64,000 nt of DNA. Origin: Deltaproteobacteria bacterium (GTDB lineage Bacteria > Desulfobacterota > Binatia > UBA9968). The notes beneath the pieces were generated by a model. It saw nothing but the letters and a program-made list of their open reading frames with translations. It was not told the origin of the DNA and made no database searches. Shown here piece by piece: positions 1 to 8,701 of the stretch (positions within the stretch are counted from its first letter, which is position 1; the number at the start of each line of letters is the position of its first letter). Both the position numbers and the translations under genes were made by a program. The stretch is from the NCBI GenBank assembly GCA_009692615.1, contig SHYW01000006.1, positions 1 to 64,000 of the forward strand, given 5' to 3'.

Positions 1-848
1 CTGCCGCCGGCGCGCGCGAGCTGCGCGACGTCGACTTACGTTTAGCTCATATGGACAAGCTCGGCATCGACGTCCAAGTGCTGTTCAACACCATGTGGAT
101 CGCCCGGGTCGCCGACAAAGCGGAGGCCGAGATCGCGCTCTGCGGCTCGTGGAACCGCTGGATGGCCGACATGTGGAAGGCCGGCAAAAATCGCCTGCGT
201 TATTCCTGCGTCGTGCCAGCGATGACGCTAAGCGAAGCGGTACAGCAAATGCGCTTCGCCAAGAAGAACGGCGCCGTCGCCGTTAGCTTGCGGCCATTTG
301 AGAATGACCGGCATCTGGTCGATCCCTATTTCTATCCGATCTACGAAGAAGCGATCCGGCTCGATCTCGCCGTCGCCGTGCACATCGCCAACGGCAGCCC
401 GGCACTGATGGAGCAATTCAAACCTCGCTACGACAAGATGGGCGGCTTCGCCCAGTTCCGCGTCCCGACGGTGATCACTTGTTTGTCGGTGATGATGAGC
501 GAGCTGCCAAAAACATTTCCAAAACTGCGTTGGAGCTTCGTCGAAGCGTCGGCGCAATGGGTGCCCTGGGTGGTCAAGGAAGCGACGCGGAGAAGCGGCA
601 GCAAGGGCTTCCCCAAGCTGCCCTTCAAGGATTTCAATATTTACGTCACCACCGAAACCAACGACGACTTCGACTTCGTGCTGCGCTACGCCGGCGAAGA
701 CAATGTCGTCATCGGCACCGACTTCGGCCACACCGACGCGTCGAGCGAAGTCGACGCCATCGATATTTTCCGAGCGAACAAAGAAGTCACCGATCCGGTG
801 AAGAGGAAAATCTTGGACGACAACCCGCGCCGGCTGTACGGCATATGA
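1..848 (+). CDS. Amidohydrolase family TIM-barrel hydrolase, 5' partial
   Basis: Open from the window edge: in the frame of the ATG at 51 the codons back to base 3 contain no stop and read like the usual family lead-in (ELRDVDLRLAHMDKLGIDVQ), so the real start lies outside the window. The protein resembles amidohydrolase-2 (ACMSD-like) metal-dependent hydrolases: a barrel strand with VAVHIANGS, a later VIGTDFGHTD that supplies the conserved metal-binding Asp, and the C-terminal NPRRLYGI seen in this group. Its ending is close to that of the amidohydrolase at 54701-55705 (NPKKLYGI). Hydrolysis or decarboxylation of a cyclic substrate is the family role; the substrate cannot be read. Confidence 0.85.
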   Translation, partial: AAGARELRDVDLRLAHMDKLGIDVQVLFNTMWIARVADKAEAEIALCGSWNRWMADMWKAGKNRLRYSCVVPAMTLSEAVQQMRFAKKNGAVAVSLRPFENDRHLVDPYFYPIYEEAIRLDLAVAVHIANGSPALMEQFKPRYDKMGGFAQFRVPTVITCLSVMMSELPKTFPKLRWSFVEASAQWVPWVVKEATRRSGSKGFPKLPFKDFNIYVTTETNDDFDFVLRYAGEDNVVIGTDFGHTDASSEVDAIDIFRANKEVTDPVKRKILDDNPRRLYGI

Positions 849-874
849 TTTGTTCAGTTAAACATTTTCGAGAT

Positions 875-930
875 CTGTAGCGTGCGCCACGCGCGCCGGC
901 GTGCGAATGGTGCGCGTACGCACCCTACAG
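875..930. repeat. Imperfect intergenic palindrome (CTGTAG...CTACAG)
   Basis: Twelve bases at 875-886 pair with 919-930 with one mismatch; the interior is also GC-rich and partly self-complementary (GTGCGC/GCGCAC). It lies just after the amidohydrolase stop and could form a hairpin, but no T tract follows. It looks like one of several short palindromic repeats scattered between genes here. Confidence 0.5.
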
Positions 931-1013
931 TGAGAACTCGCCCGTTTGACTGGCCAAGGCTGCTAATCAATATTCAGCGGAATTGAAATTTGCTTTCAAA
1001 GGATCGCACCAGC

Positions 1014-2387
1014 ATGCCCAAAGACCTCCGCAGTTTCATCGCCGAGCTGGAAGCCAAACATCCCGAAGAAGTCGCGCGCGTCGCAAAATCGATTTCGCCG
1101 CGCTATGAGATCACCGCGCTGCTCACCCAATTGGAAAAAGCCAAACGGTTCCCGCTGCTCATCTGCGAGAAAGTCGCAGGCGGCGATGCACCGGTGGTGA
1201 TCAACGCGCAAGCGAGCCGCAAACTGATGGCGCTGGCGTTGGATTGCAAGCAAGATGATTTAGCGGCGAGATTCACCGAGCGCCAAGGTAAACCGATCGC
1301 GCCGGTCGAAGTCTCCGACACGCCGGTGCACGAAGTGGTCAAACTCGGCGACGACATCGATTTGGCAAAAATCCCGCTGCTCACCCACTACGATGTCAAC
1401 GCGGCGCCGTATGTAACGGCGGGCATCGTCGTCGCCGCCGATCCCGACAGCGGCGTGAGAAATACCAGCTACAATCGGCTGATGATGGCGGGCAAGCGCG
1501 AGCTGCGCATCTTCATGGCCATCGGCCGCCACCTGTGGACGCTGCACAATAAAATGGAACGGCGCAACGAAGCGCTGCCGATCGCGATTGTCGTCGGTGT
1601 CCATCCGTTGTTTTCACTCGGCGCCCAGGCGTTCACGCCGTCGACGGATGATGAATACGCGGTCATCGGCGGCATGATGAACGAACCATTGCGCGTGGTG
1701 AAAGCCAAGACCGTGCCGATCTTAGTTCCCGCCGACGCGGAACTGATTATTGAAGGAAATATTTTGCCCAACGTCCGCCGCGAAGAAGGACCGTTCGGAG
1801 AATTCACCGGCCACGCGGTGTCGAAGGATGACCGCCCGGTGATCGAAGTGACCGCGATCACCCATCGCAAGAATTATCTTTTCCAAGACGTTCACGCCGG
1901 CTACACCGAGCATAAACTCATGGGCGCCGTGCCGCGCGAGGCGGCGCTGATTCGCGCCGTGCGCCAGACCGTGCCGACGGTGAAAAGCGTCTGTATGCCG
2001 GTGTCGGGCAACTGCCGCTTTCACGCGTATATATCGATTGCCAAGCGCGGCCCTGGCCAAGCGAAGAACGCCATCTGCGCCGCCTTCGCCGCCGACATGT
2101 TGCTCAAACATGTGGTGATCGTCGACGACGACATTGATGTCTTTGACGAAGAACAAGTTCTCTGGGCGGTGTCGAACCGTTTTCAAGCCGACAAAGATTT
2201 GGTCGTCATCGCCAACGCCCAAGGCAGCGAGCTCGATCCCTCCGCCGGCCCCGGCGGCGTCAACGCGAAAATGGGCCTCGATGCAACCAAGCCGTTAACC
2301 GGCTTCGCGCCGGAGCTGCGCGTGCCGGAAGAAGTGATGAAGAAGATTCGCCTGGAAGATTTTCTGCCCAAGTTTAAAAAAATGTAG
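1014..2387 (+). CDS. UbiD family decarboxylase
   Basis: About 457 residues, the usual UbiD length. UbiD enzymes use prenylated FMN to decarboxylate (or carboxylate) aromatic and alpha,beta-unsaturated acids in the cytoplasm. The catalytic triad is visible: an Arg in NTSYNRLM near residue 155 and two Glu five residues apart in EEGPFGEFTGH near residues 257-267, matching the Arg/Glu/Glu set known from Fdc1. The start is the ATG at 1014, with AAAGGA ten bases upstream; an in-frame TTG at 990 is less likely. No UbiX prenyltransferase gene is in the window. A strong hairpin follows the stop codon. The substrate is unknown; the catabolic surroundings suggest an aromatic acid. Confidence 0.92.
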   Translation: MPKDLRSFIAELEAKHPEEVARVAKSISPRYEITALLTQLEKAKRFPLLICEKVAGGDAPVVINAQASRKLMALALDCKQDDLAARFTERQGKPIAPVEVSDTPVHEVVKLGDDIDLAKIPLLTHYDVNAAPYVTAGIVVAADPDSGVRNTSYNRLMMAGKRELRIFMAIGRHLWTLHNKMERRNEALPIAIVVGVHPLFSLGAQAFTPSTDDEYAVIGGMMNEPLRVVKAKTVPILVPADAELIIEGNILPNVRREEGPFGEFTGHAVSKDDRPVIEVTAITHRKNYLFQDVHAGYTEHKLMGAVPREAALIRAVRQTVPTVKSVCMPVSGNCRFHAYISIAKRGPGQAKNAICAAFAADMLLKHVVIVDDDIDVFDEEQVLWAVSNRFQADKDLVVIANAQGSELDPSAGPGGVNAKMGLDATKPLTGFAPELRVPEEVMKKIRLEDFLPKFKKM

Positions 2388-2411
2388 GGGCGACCGGCCG
2401 GTCGCCCTTTT
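2388..2411 (+). terminator. Palindromic terminator after the UbiD gene
   Basis: A perfect 10+10 base palindrome (2388-2397 with 2398-2407, GGGCGACCGG/CCGGTCGCCC) begins directly after the UbiD stop and runs into TTTT. It also matches the GGGGCG-type palindromes at 55837 and 62037, so it may be a dispersed repeat used as a terminator. Confidence 0.65.
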
Positions 2412-2437
2412 GCTCGCATAGCACAACGAGAACTGGC

Positions 2438-3409
2438 CTAACTTAAAGAAAATTTCGTGCCGACACCATTCGCCACCGCCCACCGGTAAGCCCACGCCGC
2501 CGCCACCGTGTCCCAGATCGGCATGCCGATGGATTCGAAGACAACGGTTTCGTTTTCACTGACACGCGCGGGAGTTTTACCGACGATCACGTCGCCCAAC
2601 TCGCCGGCGATCTTTTCCGCCGACCAACTGCCGTCGGCGATCATTGACATATAAGGCTGGCGCGGTGCCTCGCCGCCGAGCAATTCTTCTTTCCACGAAA
2701 CGATCACACGGGAATTCGCCACCGTCTCACGCGGCAATTGGCCGCTGGTAATTGAAATGACTAAAGCGCCCGGCTGAATCCACTGCGGATCAATCACCTG
2801 TGATCGTGAACTTGTCGCCAAACTGACAATCGGCATGTTTTCCACCGCGGCCCGCGCACTGCCCGCCGCTTCGACTTCAATGCCGAGCCACGAACTCATC
2901 TCGCGCGCGAACGACTCACGATGTTCTTTGGTCGAACTGAATATTTTGACTCGTTTCAATGATGGAACCGCACGGGCGATCGCCACCAACTGGCCGCGCG
3001 CTTGCCGGCCGCTGCCGAGGAGGCCCAAGCGATCGGCGCCCTTGGGCGCTAAATATTTGCCCGCCACCCCGCCCGGCGCGCCGGTGCGCCAGATGTTTAA
3101 ATTTTTCCCCGCCACCAGCGCCAGCAAATCGCCGCGCTCGCCGTCGAAGAGCAAGATAAAATACGAATCCTTCGCGCCGCGAAACAGCGCGCTGACGCGC
3201 ATCCCCTGCCCTGCCCCTGGCACGGCGGAAGTCATGATGCGATATTTTTTCTTGCCGTCGAGCAAACTGGTTTCGACGCGGGCTAGACCGGCGTTGGCGC
3301 CGCTACTTTGCGCCCGCAGCGAATCCTCGATCAGCGGCAACAAGTCATCCATGCGCGCTGGCGCGCCATAGAGCGGCGCCAAGTCTTTTTCACTCAAGAT
3401 GATTGGCAT
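2438..3409 (-). CDS. Ornithine cyclodeaminase / mu-crystallin family protein
   Basis: 323 residues, the normal length for this NAD(P)-dependent family (ornithine cyclodeaminase, alanine dehydrogenase, ketimine reductase). The Rossmann motif GLLGSGRQARG is at residues 129-139, and the substrate-side segment with Arg-Thr-Gly-Ala (WRTGAPGGVA) at about 107-116. The start has a clear AGGAGAAG ribosome site just upstream. It is convergent with the UbiD gene and 294 bases from the divergent binding-protein gene at 3704. Members act on amino acids or cyclic imines; which reaction applies here cannot be told from sequence. Confidence 0.88.
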   Translation of the reverse strand: MPIILSEKDLAPLYGAPARMDDLLPLIEDSLRAQSSGANAGLARVETSLLDGKKKYRIMTSAVPGAGQGMRVSALFRGAKDSYFILLFDGERGDLLALVAGKNLNIWRTGAPGGVAGKYLAPKGADRLGLLGSGRQARGQLVAIARAVPSLKRVKIFSSTKEHRESFAREMSSWLGIEVEAAGSARAAVENMPIVSLATSSRSQVIDPQWIQPGALVISITSGQLPRETVANSRVIVSWKEELLGGEAPRQPYMSMIADGSWSAEKIAGELGDVIVGKTPARVSENETVVFESIGMPIWDTVAAAWAYRWAVANGVGTKFSLS

Positions 3410-3529
3410 TCTCTTCTCCTAGCGTTCTCTTACTTCTCGCATACAATTAACGGGTGCCGAAGAACTCGCTGACTGGTCGAAGTCAGTCTCGTCTCAGCAA
3501 ACTGTATTTCATCCATGCCGTCGGTGCAG

Positions 3530-3622
3530 AAATCCCCCTTAGTCCCCCTTTTTCAAAGGGGGAAAGAACTACCGGCGCTGATTGAAAGTCTCCCTTTGTA
3601 AAGGGAGATTTAGAGGGATTTT
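3530..3622. repeat. Intergenic palindromic repeat, CCCCCTTTTTCAAAGGGGG type, copy 1
   Basis: Two adjacent hairpins: CCCCCTTTTTCAAAGGGGG, then CTCCCTTTGTAAAGGGAG, flanked by AAATCCCCCTTAG and TTAGAGGGATTT, so the whole block is also an inverted repeat. The same design recurs at 4769-4860 and 8841-8929. The rest of the 294-base gap (3410-3703) shows no gene. Confidence 0.85.
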
Positions 3623-3703
3623 GGTTTCGCGCCACGGGACTTTAACGCGACGTTATTGTAGTGTCAGATTGTAAACAAGATTGCCTGCGTAAAAGGAGCC
3701 GCC

Positions 3704-4747
3704 ATGAGCACTCTCGACCAACCGCTTCTCATCGCCAACAGCAACTACCACGTCGGTCATCAGGTCGCCATCGCCGTCGCCAAAGAGCAAAACTATTTCA
3801 CCGAAGAAGGACTGAAAGAATTCGACTACGATTCGCGCGGCTTGATCCCCGGCCCCATCGAAAAAGACGGCTTGGCGATGGCGATCAAAAATCACGGCGT
3901 CGACATCGCGCCCGCCGTCGACGTCGAAGCGGCGATCCACCAGCGCGCCAAGGGCGCCGATGTTTACATCGTCGGCGGCTGGCGCTACACGCCGTTTCTC
4001 AAATGGTACGGCGCCAAGCATGTCACCGACATGAGCAAACTGCGCGGCGGCCGTATCGGCATGCGCGAAAAAGAAGGCTTGGTCGAAGTCTTCATCACCG
4101 ACGCCCTGCGCGCCGCCGGCGTCGAACCGTTTAAAGATGTCACCTGGGTCTACGATCCGGTCTTCGGCTACCGCAACAGCCCAGCGCACATGGAAATGTT
4201 GCGCTCGGGCAAGATCGAAGCGATCACTTCGCAGCCGCCCTTCGCCGATCAATTGGAACGGGAAGGCTATCCGATGATTCTCGATCCCAATAAAATCTTT
4301 CCGCGCCGTCCCGGCAAACTCACCGTCGCCACCGGCCAGATGATCGACAAACGCAGGGACGAATTGACCGCGTATTTTCGCGCCATCATTCGTGCCTTCT
4401 GGTTCATGCGCGATGTCACGCACTTCGAATACCTGCGCGAACTCGAAGCGCGGCTGAGAAAAACCAACACCCACAACGAAGACGAGCGCGGCAACGTGGC
4501 GATCGTCACCTCCCCCGACCGCTGCGACAGCTGGGCGCTGCCCATCGACGGCGCGGTCGCGGCCACGGCGATCGAACGCATCGTCGGCGAGATGGTGAAG
4601 TCCGGCAAGCTCGCCACGCCCATCGCCGTCAAAGAAATTCTCCGCGACGACGCGGTGATCGCCGCTTATCGTGACGTGAGCAGGCGCAATGAATTACAGC
4701 CCGCGTTCAACATCGCCTTAGCGGCGCAGGAGAAGTACGGTTTTTAG
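3704..4747 (+). CDS. NMT1/THI5-like substrate-binding protein without signal peptide
   Basis: 347 residues with the SsuA/THI5 (NMT1-like) periplasmic-binding fold: an N-terminal segment with HQVAIAVAKEQNYFTEEGL, a middle DMSKLRGGRIGMREKEG hinge region, and SGKIEAITSQPPFADQLE in the second lobe. Unlike its neighbours it begins MSTLDQPLLIANSNYH, with no hydrophobic signal sequence; AAGGAG lies directly upstream of the ATG, so the start looks right. It may therefore be cytoplasmic, perhaps an enzyme or sensor using the binding fold (as THI5 itself does), or an upstream signal has been lost. No ABC permease or ATPase gene is near. Confidence 0.82.
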   Translation: MSTLDQPLLIANSNYHVGHQVAIAVAKEQNYFTEEGLKEFDYDSRGLIPGPIEKDGLAMAIKNHGVDIAPAVDVEAAIHQRAKGADVYIVGGWRYTPFLKWYGAKHVTDMSKLRGGRIGMREKEGLVEVFITDALRAAGVEPFKDVTWVYDPVFGYRNSPAHMEMLRSGKIEAITSQPPFADQLEREGYPMILDPNKIFPRRPGKLTVATGQMIDKRRDELTAYFRAIIRAFWFMRDVTHFEYLRELEARLRKTNTHNEDERGNVAIVTSPDRCDSWALPIDGAVAATAIERIVGEMVKSGKLATPIAVKEILRDDAVIAAYRDVSRRNELQPAFNIALAAQEKYGF

Positions 4748-4768
4748 CGAAAATAAATTTGTCCGAAC

Positions 4769-4860
4769 ATCCCCCCTTTGAAAAAGGGGGGAATGAGGGG
4801 GGATTTTCTTCTACGCGCAAAATTCAAATCCCCCTCGGTTCCCCTTTTTCAAAGTGGGAA
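4769..4860. repeat. Intergenic palindromic repeat, CCCCCTTTTTCAAAGGGGG type, copy 2
   Basis: Contains CCCCCCTTTGAAAAAGGGGGG followed by GAGGGGGGATTTT, then AAATCCCCCTCGG and CCCCTTTTTCAAAGTGGG. Same two-hairpin layout as 3530-3622. It occupies the gap between two binding-protein genes. Confidence 0.85.
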
Positions 4861-4915
4861 GCAAGAAAAGTCCTGAACTTGAATTGCGCGCAGCGAGACC
4901 GCGCGGAGAATTGAG

Positions 4916-5914
4916 ATGATGGGTACAACCAGATTCATCGAACGATTTGCAACAAAGACCATGATCACGGCATTGGTATGGGCAGCGTTCAATGTTACTG
5001 ATTTCGCCTTCGCCCTCGACACCGTCAATCTGCATATCTCCGCCGGCATCAGTCCCAACGCGCTGCTTTACCGTTTCACCAAGGAGAAAGGGTTCTACCG
5101 CGAAGAAGGCATCGATCTGTTGATGATCCAAGCCGGCATGCTGCCGGGAATTCAAGGACTGGTTGGCGGCAGCTTTCAGTTCAGTCAAATTCTCGGCCAA
5201 GGCGCCGGTGCGATTCTGCGCGGCCTGCCGTTGAAGATTTTAATGGTCTTCGACACCCGCCCGCTCAACTGGCTTTACGCCGCGAAACACATCAAGACGC
5301 TGCAAGATTTAAAAGGCGGCAAGCAGATCGCGGTGTCGAGCTTCGGCGCGGCGATCGATCAAATGACTCGCGAACTTTTGCCCAAGCATGGCATCGATCC
5401 GCAAAAAGATGTCGTGCTGCGCGCCATCGAGCCGACGCCTAACCGGCTCGCCGCGCTAATGACCGGCGCTGTAGACGCCACGGTGTTCAACCAATCCGAT
5501 CGTTTGATCGCCAAGAAGAACGGCTTCAACGAGCTGCTGTTTTATGGCGACGATCTGGAATTCGTCACCGCCGGCGCTGTCACCGCGGAAAAGACCCTGG
5601 CGCAAAACCCCGACATGGTGCGGCGCTTTCTGCGCGCAACACTGCGCGGCTTCCTGTGGCTCAAAGCGAGTGAAAAAGAGGTGGTGCCGCGCTTCGCCGC
5701 CGCCATGAAGATCACCGACAGCGAAGCCGCCGACGTGTATAAATCTGCGCTCAAAGTCATGTCCAGCGACGGCACCATCCCGCGCAGCCTGCAAGAAAAG
5801 ATGATCGCCTTCCAGCGCCGCGCCCTCAAGATCGAACGCGAAGTCGCTCCCGAGCAAGTCTACGATTTCGCCATGATCCGAGCGCTCAATGACGAACTGC
5901 GGCGACCCAAGTAG
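4916..5914 (+). CDS. NMT1/THI5-like ABC substrate-binding protein
   Basis: 332 residues. The N-terminal positive-then-hydrophobic stretch (TMITALVWAAFNVTDFAFA) fits a signal peptide, giving a periplasmic protein. Mature features are typical of the SsuA/NMT1 family: AGISPNALLYRFTKEKGFYREEGIDL, QDLKGGKQIAVSSFG, and LAALMTGAVDATVFNQ. Such proteins bind nitrate, sulfonate, taurine, pyrimidine or unknown aromatic ligands for ABC import. CGGAG lies about eight bases before the ATG. No transporter partner is adjacent; the next gene is an unrelated cell-wall amidase. Confidence 0.85.
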   Translation: MMGTTRFIERFATKTMITALVWAAFNVTDFAFALDTVNLHISAGISPNALLYRFTKEKGFYREEGIDLLMIQAGMLPGIQGLVGGSFQFSQILGQGAGAILRGLPLKILMVFDTRPLNWLYAAKHIKTLQDLKGGKQIAVSSFGAAIDQMTRELLPKHGIDPQKDVVLRAIEPTPNRLAALMTGAVDATVFNQSDRLIAKKNGFNELLFYGDDLEFVTAGAVTAEKTLAQNPDMVRRFLRATLRGFLWLKASEKEVVPRFAAAMKITDSEAADVYKSALKVMSSDGTIPRSLQEKMIAFQRRALKIEREVAPEQVYDFAMIRALNDELRRPK

Positions 5915-6105
5915 GCCGTCGACCGACCGGTGCGTGCCGCGCACCCGACGGGAATTTATTCTCTGTAATCTCTGTGCCTTCTGTGGTTAATTATCTTCTC
6001 CCAACCGACACCTCTATTTCGCGGTTAAAGGTTGACATGGCACACCATCGTCGATAGCTTTCTTTCGGCTGACGGGGTCCGGTTCTCAGATAAATTTAAA
6101 TCATC

Positions 6106-7125
6106 ATGGCGACGGTCGACGAAACCAAGTCACGGCTTATGCGCGGCGTGGTGCAGGCCAACATGGAGGTCCTGCAAGGCGTCAAGCTACGCCGAATTGA
6201 CCGGCGCCGCCGTTTCGTCCTGCCCTGGCTTTTCGCTAGTTTGGCGTTGGCCAGTGGAACCTATTTCATCCGGCCGGGCGCTTGGGACGCGGCCCACCGC
6301 GCGGCGAGCGCCAACAGCGATCACGCCCTGACGAATCCAATGACTGCGCCCATCCCGGCGCTGAACATCGACCAGACGCCGGAGTCGGCAGCTTCCCTCG
6401 ACAATCCGCGCCCCATCGACCGCGGCGCGATTCCGCTATCGGTGCGAAGAATCGTTATCGATCCCGGTCACGGCGGCGAGCCCGGCGCGTTGTCGGAATC
6501 CGGCGTGACGGAAAAAGAGATTACTTTGGATATCGCTCTTCGTTTGCGCCGGCTGATGGCGCAGGAGCCGTTTGAAGTGTTCTTAACCCGCCAAACCGAC
6601 CGTCTCGTGCCCCTCGACAAACGGGTCGCCTTCGCCAACGAAAACAAAGCCGACCTGTTCGTGTCGATTCACGTCAACTGGATGGAGCCGCGCACCATTC
6701 GCGCCTTGGAAACCTATTATGTCGGCCCCAGCGACGATCCCGCCACGCTCAAACTCGCCGGGCGGGAGAATAAAGATTCCGGCTATTCCTTGTCGGACTA
6801 TAAAAAAATTCTCGAAAAGATTTACGTCGACGCGCGCCACGACGAATCGCGAGTGCTGGCCAAAACCATTCAAACCCAGCTCTATCACACGCTCAAGCCG
6901 GCCAATCCGGCGGTGGAAAATCGCGGCGTCAAAAGCGCACCCTTCGTGGTTTTGATCGGCACCCAGATGCCGGCGATCCTGGCGGAGATCGCCTGTCTTT
7001 CGAACGACGATGAAGCGCTGTTATTGACAAAAGAGGCGTATCGCGAAAATATCGCGTTGGCATTGTTTCAAGGGATTCGTGCCTACGCGCGCAACCTCAA
7101 CGGCCCCGGCAAGAAAGGTAATTGA
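6106..7125 (+). CDS. N-acetylmuramoyl-L-alanine amidase (Amidase_3) with N-terminal membrane anchor
   Basis: 339 residues. An N-terminal cytoplasmic part is followed by one membrane segment at about 37-56 (VLPWLFASLALASGTYF), a linker, and a zinc amidase domain from about residue 113. The ligands and catalytic residues are visible: His122 in DPGHGG, Glu138 in EKEITLDI, His189 in VSIHVN and Glu294 in ILAEIACLSN. The enzyme cleaves the amide bond between MurNAc and L-Ala in peptidoglycan, with the catalytic domain in the periplasm. Its stop is three bases from the start of the half-length MamK-like actin gene, so the two are almost certainly co-transcribed. That pairing hints at a cytoskeleton-to-cell-wall link. 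Confidence 0.92.
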   Translation: MATVDETKSRLMRGVVQANMEVLQGVKLRRIDRRRRFVLPWLFASLALASGTYFIRPGAWDAAHRAASANSDHALTNPMTAPIPALNIDQTPESAASLDNPRPIDRGAIPLSVRRIVIDPGHGGEPGALSESGVTEKEITLDIALRLRRLMAQEPFEVFLTRQTDRLVPLDKRVAFANENKADLFVSIHVNWMEPRTIRALETYYVGPSDDPATLKLAGRENKDSGYSLSDYKKILEKIYVDARHDESRVLAKTIQTQLYHTLKPANPAVENRGVKSAPFVVLIGTQMPAILAEIACLSNDDEALLLTKEAYRENIALALFQGIRAYARNLNGPGKKGN

Positions 7126-7128
7126 CTC

Positions 7129-7638
7129 ATGGAAGAATCCAACGAAACGCTTTGCGTCGGCATCGACCTCGGCACATCGCGCAGCTCGATCTCGGCATCC
7201 AACGGCGAGCGCCATGTCATCGATAGCTACGTTGGCTGGCCCTTGGACATGGTGGCGCGCAAGTTGGTCAAAAAGTCGGTGCTGGTCGGCCGCGAAGCGC
7301 TCGACAACCGCTCCATGCTCGATCTGCGCCGGCCGCTGGAACGCGGCGTCATGAAAGAGGGTTCGGAAAAAGATCAGGAAGCGGTGCAGGAAATCCTCCG
7401 TCATCTGATCAACGTCGCCGGCATCAAGCAAAAAAATAAAGGCAAAGCCCGGGTGCGCGCCGTGGTCGGCGTGCCCGCCGAAGCGTTTCGCGCCGCCGAA
7501 GAAATCCACGGCGAGCTCGATAAATCCATGGAAACTCTGCGTCAGACTTTGGACACCATGTTGCCCGCCGCCAGCCAACCGGCGAACAATCGCGGCAAAC
7601 CGATGATCCAGCTCTCCGAACCGGTCAAGCCGAACTGA
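7129..7638 (+). CDS. MamK-like actin fragment, N-terminal subdomain only
   Basis: 169 residues. Residues 9-120 align by eye with the start of the bacterial actin MamK: GIDLGTS (phosphate-1 loop, about 11-17), then VGWPLDMVARKL, VGREAL, RSMLDLRRPLERGV and finally AVVGVPAEAF. Full MamK proteins are about 350 residues; this one ends soon after the first subdomain with a short polar tail (MIQLSEPVKPN). The phosphate-2 and adenosine motifs are absent, so it cannot hydrolyse ATP like a normal actin. No remaining actin sequence follows in any frame before 7679, so it is either a stable small protein or an old truncation. GAAAGG lies ten bases upstream of the ATG, inside the end of the amidase gene. 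Confidence 0.75.
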   Translation: MEESNETLCVGIDLGTSRSSISASNGERHVIDSYVGWPLDMVARKLVKKSVLVGREALDNRSMLDLRRPLERGVMKEGSEKDQEAVQEILRHLINVAGIKQKNKGKARVRAVVGVPAEAFRAAEEIHGELDKSMETLRQTLDTMLPAASQPANNRGKPMIQLSEPVKPN

Positions 7639-7678
7639 AAACCATTCCATAACAACTCGACGACCGGAGGTTATCTCG

Positions 7679-8661
7679 ATGAAACTACTAAAGGGAGGAT
7701 TGGCACTGGCGCTGACGCTGTGGCCGCAATACTTATGGCTGAAGACGTGATCCAAATAGGTCTGTTCAATCAGGACGCGGCGATCATCGCCGCCGACAAA
7801 AAAGGCTTTCTCAAACAGGAAAACATTCGCGTCGAGATCCACACGGTCACCGACTCGCCGACGCTGCTGCGCAACTTGATCACCGGCAAGTACGATTTGA
7901 TTTCGACCAACGCCGACAACGTCATCGCTTGGGCCGAAGGCCAAGGCGAGGACCCACAAAAGAACGACTTCGTGATTTTCCTCGGCGGCAGCCAGGGTGT
8001 CGATCAAAAATTAGTCGTCGCGCCGGGGATCAACGACTACAAAGATCTCAAAGGCAAACTGTTGGCCGCCGACGCCGTCACCACCGGCTACGCCGTGGTC
8101 GCCATGGCGATCTTGAAAAAGTACGGTATCGAGTGGAAACGCGACTACGAAGTGAAATCCTTCGGCAACACCGTCGCCCGCGCCGATGCCATGAGCCGCG
8201 GTGAGGCGGCCGGCGCGATGATGAGCATGGCCGACGACGAAATCAAAAAGCGCAATTTTAAAATCCTCACCGAAGCCAAAGACCACGTCAAACATTACGC
8301 CCGCGGCCTGGGCGCCACGCGGCGCCAATGGGCCAACGCCAACGAAGAGCTGGTCGTGCGCTTCAACCGCGCCATGATCCGCGCCACCGATTGGCTGCAA
8401 GATCCAAAAAACAAAAACGCCGTGATGCAGTTGCTGCTCGTCGAGACCAAAAACAATCAAACCCGCGCCGAAGCGATGTACGACAATACGCTCAGCCCGA
8501 CCATGGGACTGACACCGCGCAGCCGCATCGACATGGAGGGCATCCGCACGATCATCGAGCTGCGCGAAACCGCCGGCCTGATAAAAGCGCCGGTACCGAA
8601 ACCGGAAAAATATGTCGACGAACGTTTTTACCAAAAAGCGCTCGCGACGTTGGCACGGTGA
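7679..8661 (+). pseudogene. NMT1/THI5-like substrate-binding protein, frameshift in signal peptide
   Basis: The ATG at 7679 has a good CGGAGG site and encodes a signal-peptide start (MKLLKGGLALALTL), but that frame stops after 23 codons. The mature protein (EDVIQIGLFNQDAAIIAADKKGFLKQEN onward) continues in another frame, open from upstream of a GTG at 7720. The full interval is 983 bases, one short of a multiple of three, so a single missing base near 7715-7722 would join signal and mature part. The rest is an intact family member (YKDLKGKLLAADA, EEL near 8345, YVDERFYQKAL at the end). It may be a real inactivating deletion or a sequencing or assembly indel; from the GTG a cytosolic 313-residue form could still be made. 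Confidence 0.8.
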
Positions 8662-8701
8662 CCGCGCGGGTTAACGAATCCAGAAACATTGCCGCTCCGT
8701 G

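Noticed and set aside
7129-7638. Magnetosome gene cluster
   Set aside because: Only the MamK-like fragment is present; no other mam genes surround it.
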